From Cyanobium sp. M30B3 (lineage in GTDB: Bacteria > Cyanobacteriota > Cyanobacteriia > PCC-6307 > Cyanobiaceae), in the NCBI GenBank assembly GCA_018399015.1, contig CP073761.1:2294001-2358000 (forward strand): a stretch of 64,000 nucleotides of DNA. Reading direction: 5' to 3'. Made by a program: the position numbers and the translations under genes. The notes beneath the pieces were generated by a model. That model saw nothing but the letters and a program-made list of their open reading frames with translations. It was not told the origin of the DNA and did no database searches. Below are positions 1-8,066 of the stretch, piece by piece; within the stretch, counting starts at the first letter, position 1, and every line of letters begins with the position of its first letter.

Positions 1-1040
1 GCGGCTCCACGGCCCTGTCCCAGTCGCTGGATCCGGCCATGGCCGGAGCCCCCTTCCTGCCCCTGCCGCCCCTGCTGGCCGAGAGCACCACGCCGGCCTG
101 GGCGGGCCCGGGCAGCCGGGTGGCCACCGAACTGCTGATGCGGCGCAACAGCAGCGAGATCCCCAGCAGCTGGACCCTCCCCCCCGGCACGCCGAGCACC
201 CTGCTGGTGCTGCCCCTGCCGGTGCGGGGCCTCGACCCCCTGCTCAATGGCCGCAACCTGCAGCTGCGCCTGGAGAGCGACGGGCCGGTGAGCCTGGCCA
301 CCCTGGCCGCCTTCGGCGGCAACACCACTCCGCCGGCGCCCGAGAGCTGGGCCCGCCTGCTGGATGGCCCGCTCAGCCCCAAGGAGCACCAGCCCACCCC
401 CCGCGGCGCCAGCGGCCGGATCATCTACTCGCGGGTGAGCGGCGTGCAGGAGGGCAGCGTCTGGCGGGCCACGATCACCGATCCGGGCCAGCGCTGGCTC
501 AGTGCCGGCGCCGCGCCGATCTCCTGGCCGATCGCCTCCCTGGAGCGCGGCACCCTGGGCACGGGCCAGGTGCAGACCGCCGAGCTCAAGGCCTTCTATC
601 CCGGCACCGCCTGGGCGGCCCACGGCAACTACGGCGTGGAGTACGACCTCTCCATCCCCCTGCGCAACACCGGCTCAGCCCCGGTGCAGCTGGAGTTGGC
701 CCTGGAGTCGCCGATCAAGGGCGACCAGGCCCAGGGGGGCCTGCGCTTCAACGTCACCCCCTCGCGGGCGGTGATGTTCCGCGGCCCGGTGGAGGTGAGC
801 GGCCTCGATGGCCCGGGCGGGCGGCCCTCGGCGCGGCGCCGCTTCCACGTGGTGCAGCGGGCCGGCGACCGCAGCCCGGCCCTGGGCACGATCAGCCTGG
901 CTCCCGGCGCGATGCGCAATGTGCGCGTGCGGCTGATCTACCCGGCCGATGCCAGCCCGCCCCAGGTGCTGAGCCTGCTGCCGGTGGCTGCTCAAGCGCC
1001 TGTGAAACAATCGGCCCACCAGCCCGCTTCCTCCCTCTGA
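1..1040 (+). CDS. DUF3370 family protein (5' end cut by window edge)
   Basis: The reading frame is open to the left edge; the first in-window ATG is at 39, but DUF3370 proteins are longer and their N-terminal block is missing, so the real start is probably outside. The visible 333 residues carry the family's conserved stretches: a GRIIYSRVSGVQEGSVW segment, then GTGQVQTAELKAFYPGTAW followed by AHGNYGVEYDL, a VMFRGPVEV segment and, near the C-terminus, RLIYPADASPPQVLS. The function of DUF3370 is unknown; it is a cyanobacterial family, probably exported (inference). The stop codon overlaps the chlI start (TGATG), so the two genes are probably cotranscribed. Confidence 0.8.
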   Translation, partial: GSTALSQSLDPAMAGAPFLPLPPLLAESTTPAWAGPGSRVATELLMRRNSSEIPSSWTLPPGTPSTLLVLPLPVRGLDPLLNGRNLQLRLESDGPVSLATLAAFGGNTTPPAPESWARLLDGPLSPKEHQPTPRGASGRIIYSRVSGVQEGSVWRATITDPGQRWLSAGAAPISWPIASLERGTLGTGQVQTAELKAFYPGTAWAAHGNYGVEYDLSIPLRNTGSAPVQLELALESPIKGDQAQGGLRFNVTPSRAVMFRGPVEVSGLDGPGGRPSARRRFHVVQRAGDRSPALGTISLAPGAMRNVRVRLIYPADASPPQVLSLLPVAAQAPVKQSAHQPASSL

Positions 1041-2125
1041 TGCCAGCCCGCCAGCGCAGGGTCTATCCCTTCACCGCGATCGTGGGCCAGGAGGAGATGA
1101 AGCTGGCCCTGCTGCTCAACGTGATCGATCCGCGCATCGGCGGCGTGATGATCATGGGCGACCGGGGCACGGGCAAATCCACCACGATCCGGGCCCTGGC
1201 CGACCTGCTGCCCGAGATCGACGTGGTGGCCGGCGACCCCTACAACAGCTCCCCCAGCGATCCCGACCTGCAGAGCGCCGAGGTGCGCCAGCGGGCCGAA
1301 CAGGGCGAGCAGCTGCCGGTGGAGCCCCGCCAGGTGCCGATGGTGGACCTGCCCCTGGGCGCCACCGAAGACCGCCTCTGCGGCACCATCGACATCGAGA
1401 AGGCCCTCAGCGAAGGCGTGCGGGCGTTTGAGCCCGGCCTGCTGGCCAAGGCCAACCGCGGCCTGCTCTATGTGGATGAGGTGAACCTGCTCGACGACCA
1501 CCTGGTGGACGTGCTGCTGGATTCGGCGGCCTCGGGCTGGAACACGGTGGAGCGCGAGGGCGTGAGCGTGCGCCACCCGGCCCGCTTCGTGCTGATCGGC
1601 TCCGGCAACCCCGAAGAAGGGGAGCTGCGGCCCCAGCTGCTCGATCGCTTCGGCATGAGCGTGGAGGTGCGCACCGTGCGCGACCCCGAGCTGCGGGTGC
1701 AGGTGGTGGACCAGCGCACCGCGTTTGACAACGACCCCGACAGCTTCAACACCGCCGTTCAGCCCAGCCAGGATGCCCTCCAGGATCGGGTGATCGCGGC
1801 TCAGACTCTCCTGCCACAAGTCCAAATCGACGACGACCTGCGCATCCGCATCAGCGCCATCTGCGGCGAGCTGGATGTGGACGGCCTGCGCGGCGACATC
1901 GTGACCAACCGCGCCGCCCGGGCCCTGGCGGCCTTCGAGGGCCGCACCGAGGTGACGGAAGACGACGTGGCCCGGGTGGCCGCCTGCTGCCTGCGCCACC
2001 GCCTGCGCAAGGACCCGCTCGAGCAGATCGATTCCGGCGACCGGGTGGTGAAGGTGTTCTGCAAGGTGTTCGAGCGGGGCGAACCGGCCGACCGCTCGGC
2101 CTTCGAACTGGCCCTGGCGGCCTGA
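1040..2125 (+). CDS. chlI: Magnesium chelatase ATPase subunit I
   Basis: This is the AAA+ subunit of magnesium chelatase, which together with ChlD and ChlH inserts Mg2+ into protoporphyrin IX at the first committed step of chlorophyll synthesis. Visible motifs are a Walker A GDRGTGKST at about residues 40-48 and a Walker B LLYVDEVNLL near residue 143, followed by a sensor-type GSGNPEEGELRPQLLDRFG segment. The 361-residue length is normal for ChlI. The start ATG overlaps the preceding stop. The other chelatase subunits are not in the window. Confidence 0.97.
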   Translation: MPARQRRVYPFTAIVGQEEMKLALLLNVIDPRIGGVMIMGDRGTGKSTTIRALADLLPEIDVVAGDPYNSSPSDPDLQSAEVRQRAEQGEQLPVEPRQVPMVDLPLGATEDRLCGTIDIEKALSEGVRAFEPGLLAKANRGLLYVDEVNLLDDHLVDVLLDSAASGWNTVEREGVSVRHPARFVLIGSGNPEEGELRPQLLDRFGMSVEVRTVRDPELRVQVVDQRTAFDNDPDSFNTAVQPSQDALQDRVIAAQTLLPQVQIDDDLRIRISAICGELDVDGLRGDIVTNRAARALAAFEGRTEVTEDDVARVAACCLRHRLRKDPLEQIDSGDRVVKVFCKVFERGEPADRSAFELALAA

Positions 2126-2156
2126 TGGCCCGCGGGGGACGGAAGGATTTCCCCTG

Positions 2157-2627
2157 ATGCGCATCCTCGGCATCGACCCCGGCCTGGCCCGGGTGGGCTA
2201 TGGCGTGATCGAGATCGAGCCGGCCAGCCGCGCCCAGCGGCTGCTGGATTGCGGCATCATTCGCACCGATCCGGGCCGCAGCGAGGGCGAGCGGATGGTG
2301 GAGATCGCCCGCGACCTGCGCGTGCTGGTGCGCACCTGGCAGCCCCAGCTGGCCGTGGTGGAGAAGTTCTTCTTCTATCGCTCCAGCACCACCATCGCCG
2401 TGGTGCAGGCCCGCGGCGTGCTGCTGATGACCCTGGCCCGCTTCGGGGTGGAGATCGCCGAATATCCGCCCATGCAGATCAAGCAGGCCCTCACCGGCAA
2501 CGGTCACGCCGACAAGGACGACGTGCTGGCGGCGGTGATGCGGGAGCTCGATCTGGAGCAGCCGCCCCGCCCCGATGATGCCGCCGATGCCCTGGCCGCC
2601 GCCCTCACCGGCTGGTACCAGCGCTGA
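2157..2627 (+). CDS. ruvC: Holliday junction resolvase RuvC
   Basis: Endonuclease that resolves four-way junctions after RuvAB branch migration. The protein opens with MRILGIDPGLARVGYGV, placing the catalytic Asp at residue 7; the second acidic site is in LAVVEKFFFYRSSTT (about residue 67) and the last is in the PDDAADALAAAL tail. The 156 residues are typical of the family. It lies 31 bases after chlI on the same strand and is probably cotranscribed with it. Confidence 0.96.
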   Translation: MRILGIDPGLARVGYGVIEIEPASRAQRLLDCGIIRTDPGRSEGERMVEIARDLRVLVRTWQPQLAVVEKFFFYRSSTTIAVVQARGVLLMTLARFGVEIAEYPPMQIKQALTGNGHADKDDVLAAVMRELDLEQPPRPDDAADALAAALTGWYQR

Positions 2628-2708
2628 CCTCCGCAGGAGGACGATGCAGCCATCCCCTGCCCGCCGGCCATAGCCTCGCTGCCGGAGCTCGGCGGCCTGT
2701 CCAAATCC

Positions 2709-3299
2709 GTGACCAACAGTCCGAACAAGGCGGAACTGCGCCGCCACTTCCGCCAGCTGCGCCGGCAGCACGTGCCCTGCCTGCAGCAGTGGCTCGACCG
2801 GGGGACCCCGGGGCTGCACCACCCCCTGCTCCAGCCCCGCTGCGGAGCACCCAGCGGCCCGAGCCGCGTGGGTCTGGCCTGGCCCCTGGCGGGGGAGCCC
2901 GACCTGCGCGGCTGGCTGCAGGCCACCGGCCTGCCCCTGGCCCTGCCCGCGGTGGCGGACGGGCAGCTGCACTACCGCCCCTGGAGGCCGGGCCAGCCCC
3001 TGGAGACCGATGCCTGCGGGATTCCGGCTCCGCCGGCCAGCGCCGGCGACCTGGTGCCGGCCGACCTGGCCCTGCTGCTGATCCCCGCCCTGGCCATCGA
3101 CGCTCAGGGGGTGCGACTGGGCTACGGCGGCGGCTGGTACGACCGGCTGCGCAGCGATCCAGCCTGGCGGCGGCGGCCCGCCCTGGCGGTGCTGCCCCGG
3201 GCCTGCGTGGTGGCCGAACTGCCCAGCGACCCCTGGGATGTCCCCCTGGACGGCTGGATCAGCGAGCAGGGCTGGCGGCAGCTGGCGCCCATCCCCTGA
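2709..3299 (+). CDS. 5-formyltetrahydrofolate cyclo-ligase
   Basis: ATP-dependent conversion of 5-formyl-THF to 5,10-methenyl-THF in one-carbon metabolism. The N-terminal NKAELRRHFRQLRRQHV and the C-terminal signature GYGGGWYDRLR (about residues 138-148) identify the family; the acidic loop before it (IDAQGVRLGYGGG) is also conserved. The 196-residue length is usual. It is 82 bases downstream of ruvC and is followed by a hairpin at 3333-3352. Confidence 0.9.
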   Translation: MTNSPNKAELRRHFRQLRRQHVPCLQQWLDRGTPGLHHPLLQPRCGAPSGPSRVGLAWPLAGEPDLRGWLQATGLPLALPAVADGQLHYRPWRPGQPLETDACGIPAPPASAGDLVPADLALLLIPALAIDAQGVRLGYGGGWYDRLRSDPAWRRRPALAVLPRACVVAELPSDPWDVPLDGWISEQGWRQLAPIP

Positions 3300-3332
3300 A
3301 CCGGCCCAGGCCCGTCAACAACCATTGCGGCG

Positions 3333-3354
3333 ATCCCGCGTGCAGGCGGGATTT
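3333..3354 (+). terminator. Candidate intrinsic terminator after the folate cyclo-ligase
   Basis: A perfect 7-bp inverted repeat (ATCCCGC / GCGGGAT, loop GTGCAG) ends in a short T stretch 34 bases after the cyclo-ligase stop. The T tract is only three bases, so termination may be weak. Confidence 0.45.
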
Positions 3355-3387
3355 GCGAAGATCCCTGCAACACGCCCTGCACCAGCC

Positions 3388-3561
3388 TTGAACCTGCCCG
3401 CCCCCGAGCAAGCCCAGGCCCCGACAGCTGCGGAGCGGGTGCTGGCCGCGGAACTGCAGGCCCGCGGCGAGGCCCACGATGCCCTCTCCCTGATGGTGAG
3501 CAGCGTGGTGCACATGGTTCAGGCCGGCAAATCCCGCGAAAGCCGCTGGCAGGATCGCTAA
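3388..3561 (+). CDS. Small hypothetical protein (57 aa)
   Basis: A TTG at 3388 opens a 57-codon frame whose product begins NLPAPEQAQAPTAAERVL and ends in a charged QAGKSRESRWQDR. It looks like a single amphipathic helix rich in Ala, Glu and Ser/Val, with no membrane segment. The frame continues upstream to 3238 only by overlapping the cyclo-ligase gene in a composition unlike a real protein, so I prefer the TTG start after the hairpin. No function is recognised. Confidence 0.5.
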   Translation: MNLPAPEQAQAPTAAERVLAAELQARGEAHDALSLMVSSVVHMVQAGKSRESRWQDR

Positions 3562-3591
3562 GGTCCTGCCACAGCGTTCTGATCGCCCGCC

Positions 3592-4146
3592 ATGCGCCTG
3601 CTTCGCCTGCCGGTTGCACCCGGCGTTGTCCCGCTCCTGGCTGGAACTGCCCTACTGGCCCTGGCCTCCCCAGGCCCACTCCAGGCCCACGGCATTGAGA
3701 GCAGCCTCGAGCGCGTGTCGCTGCTGGCCAACCCAGCGAGGGCCACTGGCTCCAAACCGGATCGCGCGCAGGCCGGCACCTTGCAGCTGGAAAGCCGCTT
3801 CAGCACCGGCGAACCGGCCCGGAGCGCCACGGTGCGCCTGGTCCCCCCCCAGGGTGACGCGATCGAACTGGGCCAGACCGATGCCCAGGGGCAACTTCAG
3901 TTCCAGGTGCCGCGCCAGGCCGAATCCGACTGGGAAGTGCAGGTGGACGCCGGCCCTGGACACCGCGACTATCTCGAACTGCAGGAGAGCCACGGAGGGG
4001 TCACTGCTGCCCTGACCAAACCCGACGCCAGACGGCTGACCTGGCTGCAGCGCTGGCCAGGGCAACCCAGCCAGCTGCTGGTGGGCCTCACTGGAGTCGG
4101 CCTGGGCGCCGTGGGGTTGCTGGGCCTGAGCCGCCGGCGTCGCTGA
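3592..4146 (+). CDS. Secreted, membrane-anchored protein with carboxypeptidase-regulatory-like fold
   Basis: The 184-residue product has an N-terminal signal peptide (GVVPLLAGTALLALASPGPLQAHG, cleavage probably after AHG or LQA), a middle region (about 50-145) resembling the bacterial carboxypeptidase-regulatory/DUF4198-like beta fold seen in periplasmic nickel-uptake accessory proteins (NikL type), and a C-terminal membrane helix followed by RRRR. That layout suggests a periplasmic domain anchored by its C-terminus. A nickel role is inferred only from the fold and the AHG N-terminus. Its stop overlaps the sufE region (TGAATG). Confidence 0.6.
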   Translation: MRLLRLPVAPGVVPLLAGTALLALASPGPLQAHGIESSLERVSLLANPARATGSKPDRAQAGTLQLESRFSTGEPARSATVRLVPPQGDAIELGQTDAQGQLQFQVPRQAESDWEVQVDAGPGHRDYLELQESHGGVTAALTKPDARRLTWLQRWPGQPSQLLVGLTGVGLGAVGLLGLSRRRR

Positions 4147-4572
4147 ATGGCCGCCCCCGCCACGGGCAGTGCCGCCCTCGATCAGATTGTGCATCGCCTG
4201 GCCGGCACCTCCGACCCCAGGCGGCGCTATGAATACGTGCTCTGGCTGGCCAAGAAGCTGGAGCCCCTGCCGGAGGAGTTCCGCAACGACGCCTTCAAGG
4301 TGAAGGGCTGCGTGTCGCAGGTGTATGTGGTGGGCCAGCTGCAGGACGGCAAGCTCCACTGGCGGGGTGACTCCGACGCCGCCATCACCAAGGGGCTGTT
4401 GGCCCTGCTGATCGAGGGCATGGAGGGGCTCAGCCCCGAGCAGGCCTGCGCCATCGATCCCGGCTTCATCGCCGCCACCGGCCTGCAGGCCAGCCTCACC
4501 CCCTCCCGGGCCAACGGCTTCCTCAACATCCTGCGGATGATGCAGAGCCAGGCGCAGGTGCTGGCGGCCTGA
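4147..4572 (+). CDS. sufE: SufE family sulfur-acceptor protein
   Basis: SufE takes persulfide sulfur from the cysteine desulfurase SufS and passes it to the Fe-S scaffold. The 141-residue protein has the family pattern YVLWLAKKLEPLPEEFR and the acceptor cysteine in VKGCVSQVYVVGQ (Cys55), followed by DSDAAITKGLLALL. It starts directly after the stop of the preceding secreted protein gene. Other suf genes are not in the window. Confidence 0.93.
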   Translation: MAAPATGSAALDQIVHRLAGTSDPRRRYEYVLWLAKKLEPLPEEFRNDAFKVKGCVSQVYVVGQLQDGKLHWRGDSDAAITKGLLALLIEGMEGLSPEQACAIDPGFIAATGLQASLTPSRANGFLNILRMMQSQAQVLAA

Positions 4573-4608
4573 ACAGGCAACGACCGAAACAGCCGGCAGT
4601 CCGATTTC

Positions 4609-4614
4609 TAGGAT
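4609..4614 (+). promoter_or_regulatory. Candidate -10 element of hom
   Basis: TAGGAT lies 26 bases before the hom ATG in the 67-base gap after sufE and fits a sigma-70 -10 box. I see no convincing -35 box, so the call rests on position and sequence only. Confidence 0.3.
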
Positions 4615-4639
4615 CGCCGTTCACCGGATTCCCCAGCGC

Positions 4640-5974
4640 ATGACCATCGGCATCGGCTTGCTCGGCCTCGGCACGGTGGGCGCGGGCGTGGCCGAGATCC
4701 TGGCCACCCCCCAGGGGCGCCATCCGCTGGTGGCCAGGCTGGCCCTGCGCCGGGTGGCCGTGCGCGACCTCAACCGGGCCCGCCCCGTGCAGCTCGACCC
4801 GGCGCTGCTCTGCACCGACCCCGAGGCGGTGGTCGACGACCCGGCGGTGGACATTGTGGTGGAGGTGATGGGCGGCCTGGAGCCGGCCCGCTCGTTGATC
4901 CTGCGGGCCATCGCCGCCGGCAAGCCGGTGGTCACGGCCAACAAGGCGGTGATCGCCCGCTACGGCGAGGAGATCGCCGCCGCCGCCGCGGCGCGGGGGG
5001 TGTACGTGCTGCTGGAGGCTGCCGTGGGTGGCGGCATCCCGATCATCGAGCCACTCAAGCAGTCGCTCGGGGCCAACCGCATCGAGCGGGTGAGCGGCAT
5101 CATCAACGGCACCACCAACTACATCCTCAGCCGCATGGCGACCGAAGGTGCCGACTACGGCGCCGTGCTGGCCGATGCCCAGCGGCTCGGCTACGCCGAG
5201 GCCGACCCGGCCGCCGACGTGCAGGGCGGCGACGCCGCCGACAAGATCGCCATCCTCACCGGCCTGGCCTACGGCGGCTCGGTGCCCCGCGAGGCCATCC
5301 CCACCGAGGGGATCGACCAGCTCGACGCCCGCGATGTGGCCTACGCCGACAAGCTCGGCTTCGTGGTGAAGCTGCTGGCCGTGTCCCAGCGCATCGACCG
5401 GCCCGAGCCTGCTGGCGACGACAGCGCTGGCGATGACAGCCAGTGGCTGGACGTGCGCGTGCATCCCACCCTGGTGCCCCGCAGCCATCCCCTGGCCGGG
5501 GTGAACGGCGTGAACAACGCCATCCTGGTGGAGGGCGAGCCGGTGGGCCAGGTGATGTTCTTCGGGCCAGGGGCGGGCGCTGGCCCCACAGCCTCCGCCG
5601 TGGTGGCCGACATCCTCAACATCGCCGGCATCCGCGAGGCCTGCCACCAGCTGGAAGGGGCGGGCCTCGACCCCCTGCTGGCGGCGGGCAGCTGGCGCCA
5701 GTGCCGCCTGGTGGACGGGGCCGAGACCACCCACCGCAACTACGTGCGCCTGCGCACCAGCGACCAGGCCGGCGTGATCGGCCAGATCGGCTCCTGCTTC
5801 GGTGAGGCGGGGGTGTCGATCCAGTCGATCGTGCAGTTCGAGGCCGACAGCGAGGCGGCGGAGATCGTGGTGATCACCCACGAGGTGCTGGAGGCCGACT
5901 TCCGCCGCGCCCTGGCGGCGATCGAGGCCCTGCCCGCGGTGAACGGCGTGGCCGCCTGCCTGCGCACCCTCTGA
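4640..5974 (+). CDS. hom: Homoserine dehydrogenase
   Basis: NAD(P)H-dependent reduction of aspartate semialdehyde to homoserine, the branch to threonine and methionine. The 444-residue protein has an N-terminal Rossmann motif GLLGLGTVGAGVAEIL, the substrate-domain signature SGIINGTTNYILSRM and a C-terminal ACT domain (TSDQAGVIGQIGSCFGEAGVSIQSI, about residues 373-397) that normally mediates threonine feedback. A short acidic repeat GDDSAGDDS near residue 260 is a strain-like insertion. It is a separate enzyme, not fused to aspartokinase. Confidence 0.96.
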   Translation: MTIGIGLLGLGTVGAGVAEILATPQGRHPLVARLALRRVAVRDLNRARPVQLDPALLCTDPEAVVDDPAVDIVVEVMGGLEPARSLILRAIAAGKPVVTANKAVIARYGEEIAAAAAARGVYVLLEAAVGGGIPIIEPLKQSLGANRIERVSGIINGTTNYILSRMATEGADYGAVLADAQRLGYAEADPAADVQGGDAADKIAILTGLAYGGSVPREAIPTEGIDQLDARDVAYADKLGFVVKLLAVSQRIDRPEPAGDDSAGDDSQWLDVRVHPTLVPRSHPLAGVNGVNNAILVEGEPVGQVMFFGPGAGAGPTASAVVADILNIAGIREACHQLEGAGLDPLLAAGSWRQCRLVDGAETTHRNYVRLRTSDQAGVIGQIGSCFGEAGVSIQSIVQFEADSEAAEIVVITHEVLEADFRRALAAIEALPAVNGVAACLRTL

Positions 5975-6220
5975 TGGCCGTGATCAGATGGCCGAATCAC
6001 GACGGACTGGCGCCAGGGGCAGGACAGCAGGCACACTGAAACAAGTCGGAAGAAAGTCTTAAGACCCTCTCTCTCCAGCCGGGCCCTGTGGGCATCCCCG
6101 CACCCACCCACACTTCGGTATCGGCTGGAACTCTTTTCCCCGGACCCGGGCCCGCACCATTCCCCCAGTCCTCCCCATCCCCCAGCGCCTGAGCCGAATC
6201 CGTTCCCACCAACCCCCCGC

Positions 6221-6439
6221 ATGACAGCTTTTCCCTGCACCAGCCCCAGCCAGCACCTGCCCAGCCAGGGCGAGTGCGTGCGGCTGGACGCCGCCGACGA
6301 ACAGCTCTACCAGGTGATCGCCGTGGACGACCGTCACAACCGCTGCTGGGTGCGGCGCTGGCCCCTGGCCCGCCAGGGCTCGGAGGTGTTTGAAATTTCA
6401 CTGCAACAGGTGCGGCCGGAGCGGCCTCACCGCCCTTGA
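6221..6439 (+). CDS. Small hypothetical protein (72 aa)
   Basis: A soluble 72-residue protein with no signal or membrane segment. The centre (CVRLDAADEQLYQVIAVDDRHN, then CWVRRWPL, then VFEISLQQV) alternates hydrophobic and polar residues as in a small SH3- or Tudor-like beta barrel. It lies 247 bases after hom and 34 bases before the peptide-binding lipoprotein gene. The function is not recognised; the call rests on the protein-like composition and the clean placement between genes. Confidence 0.6.
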   Translation: MTAFPCTSPSQHLPSQGECVRLDAADEQLYQVIAVDDRHNRCWVRRWPLARQGSEVFEISLQQVRPERPHRP

Positions 6440-6473
6440 ATAGCGGCCGGATAACATCCCCAAACGCGTTTCC

Positions 6474-8066
6474 TTGCTCAGGTCTGTGCGGCTGATCCCC
6501 AGGCTGGCCGCGGGCCTGATCGGTCTCACCACCCTGCTGCTGCCGGCGCTGCAGGGCTGCCAGGTCCAGCGCCGCAGCGACCGCCTGGTCGTGGCCACCA
6601 GTGCCCGGGTGGGGTCGCTGGATCCCGTGCGCGCCTCCACCTTCGGCGCCACCCAGCTGCTCAGCGCCCTCGGCGACCCCCTCTACCGGCTCGGGCCCAA
6701 CGGCCAGCTGGAGCCGGCCCTGGCCACCGCCTTGCCCCAGGTGAGCGGCGATGGCCTCACGGTGCGCATTCCCCTGCGCCGGGGCGTGCGCTTCCACGAC
6801 GGCACCCCCTTCGATGCCGCGGCGATGGTGTTCAGCCTGGAGCGCTTCCTGGCGATCGGCACCCTCAGCTACCTGCTCGACGACCGCATCGCCGCTGTGC
6901 GGGCCAGCGGCAGCCACGAGCTGGAACTGCGGCTGAAGCGGCCCACCACCGTGCTGCCCGAGCTGCTCAGCACGATCAACCTCACCCCCGTCTCCCCCAC
7001 CGCCTACCGCGAGCACGCCGACAAGGCCCTGATCGACCGCTTCGTGGGCACGGGCCCCTACCGGCTCACCGCCTTCAGCGACCAGCAGCAGCGGCTGGAG
7101 CCCTTCGCCGACTACTGGGGCACCCGCCCGCGCAACAGCGGCATCGACCTGATCAGCCTGGGCAACTCCACCGCCCTGTTCGGCGCCATGGGCAGCGGCG
7201 AGGTGGATGTGCTGCTCTCCACCGGCCTGCATGAAGACCACCAGCAGGCCCTGCAGCAGCGGGCCGAGCGGGGAGCCCTGCGCCAGGGGGAGGGGCCGGC
7301 CCTGGAGATCGGCTACATCACCCTGCACACCGACCAGCCCCCGTTCAACGACGTCCGGCTGCGCCGGGCCCTGGCCCACAGCCTCGACCGCAGGCGCATC
7401 GGCGAGCGGGTGAGCCAGGGGCTGAGGCCGGCCCTGCGCAACCTGGTGCCGCCGGCGGTGAGCGACAGCGGCCAGGACCTCTGGCCCGCCTACGCCCCGG
7501 CCACGGCCCGCCAGCTGTTCCGGGAGGCCGGCTACTGCGACGGCCGGCGCCTGGAACTGCCGCTCACCTTCCGCTCCAACATCCCCTCCGACCGCCTGAT
7601 GGTGCTCACCTGGCAGGCCCAGCTGGCCCGCGATCTCGACGACTGCATCGTGCTGCAGCCCAACGGCATGGAATCCACCACCGTGTACCGCCAGCTGGGC
7701 GAGGGGGCCTTTGCCGCCGTGATGCTCGACTGGCGCGGCGCCGTGCCCGACCCGGAGGCCTACCTGTTCCCCCTGATCAGCTGCAGCGAGGCCGAGGGCG
7801 GCCGCTGCCTCAAGGGCGAGAGCGCCCTCAGCGGCAGCTTCTGGACCGAACCCGGCCTGCAGCAACAGCTGGTGCGCAGCGAGGGCCTGGCCGGCGACGC
7901 GCGGCGCCGGCTGCTGCTGGAGATCGAGCGGCGCACCGCCCGGGCGGCCCCCTACCTGCCGCTCTGGCTGGTCACCCCCCGGGCCTGGGCCCAGGCGGCC
8001 CTGGCCACCCCCCAATTCGACGGCAACGGCCGGCTGCTGCTGCAGAACCTGGAGCGCCAGCCATGA
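6474..8066 (+). CDS. ABC transporter substrate-binding lipoprotein, oligopeptide/nickel family 5
   Basis: Periplasmic solute-binding protein of the SBP_bac_5 (DppA/OppA/NikA) family. A TTG at 6474 is the longest start; GTG at 6486 is an alternative. A lipoprotein signal with lipobox LQGC (Cys29) precedes the mature protein. Family motifs include VRIPLRRGVRFHDGTPFDAAAMVFSLER, GTGPYRLTAF and PPFNDVRLRRALAHSLDRRRI. The length of 530 residues is normal. The permease gene follows with a 4-base ATGA overlap. The ligand cannot be told from sequence; di- or oligopeptides are the usual family substrates. Confidence 0.9.
   Translation: MLRSVRLIPRLAAGLIGLTTLLLPALQGCQVQRRSDRLVVATSARVGSLDPVRASTFGATQLLSALGDPLYRLGPNGQLEPALATALPQVSGDGLTVRIPLRRGVRFHDGTPFDAAAMVFSLERFLAIGTLSYLLDDRIAAVRASGSHELELRLKRPTTVLPELLSTINLTPVSPTAYREHADKALIDRFVGTGPYRLTAFSDQQQRLEPFADYWGTRPRNSGIDLISLGNSTALFGAMGSGEVDVLLSTGLHEDHQQALQQRAERGALRQGEGPALEIGYITLHTDQPPFNDVRLRRALAHSLDRRRIGERVSQGLRPALRNLVPPAVSDSGQDLWPAYAPATARQLFREAGYCDGRRLELPLTFRSNIPSDRLMVLTWQAQLARDLDDCIVLQPNGMESTTVYRQLGEGAFAAVMLDWRGAVPDPEAYLFPLISCSEAEGGRCLKGESALSGSFWTEPGLQQQLVRSEGLAGDARRRLLLEIERRTARAAPYLPLWLVTPRAWAQAALATPQFDGNGRLLLQNLERQP

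Noticed and set aside
5975-6220. Possible small gene or RNA between hom and the 72-aa gene
   Set aside because: I see no start-stop frame with protein-like composition and no stable structure; only a few short direct repeats.
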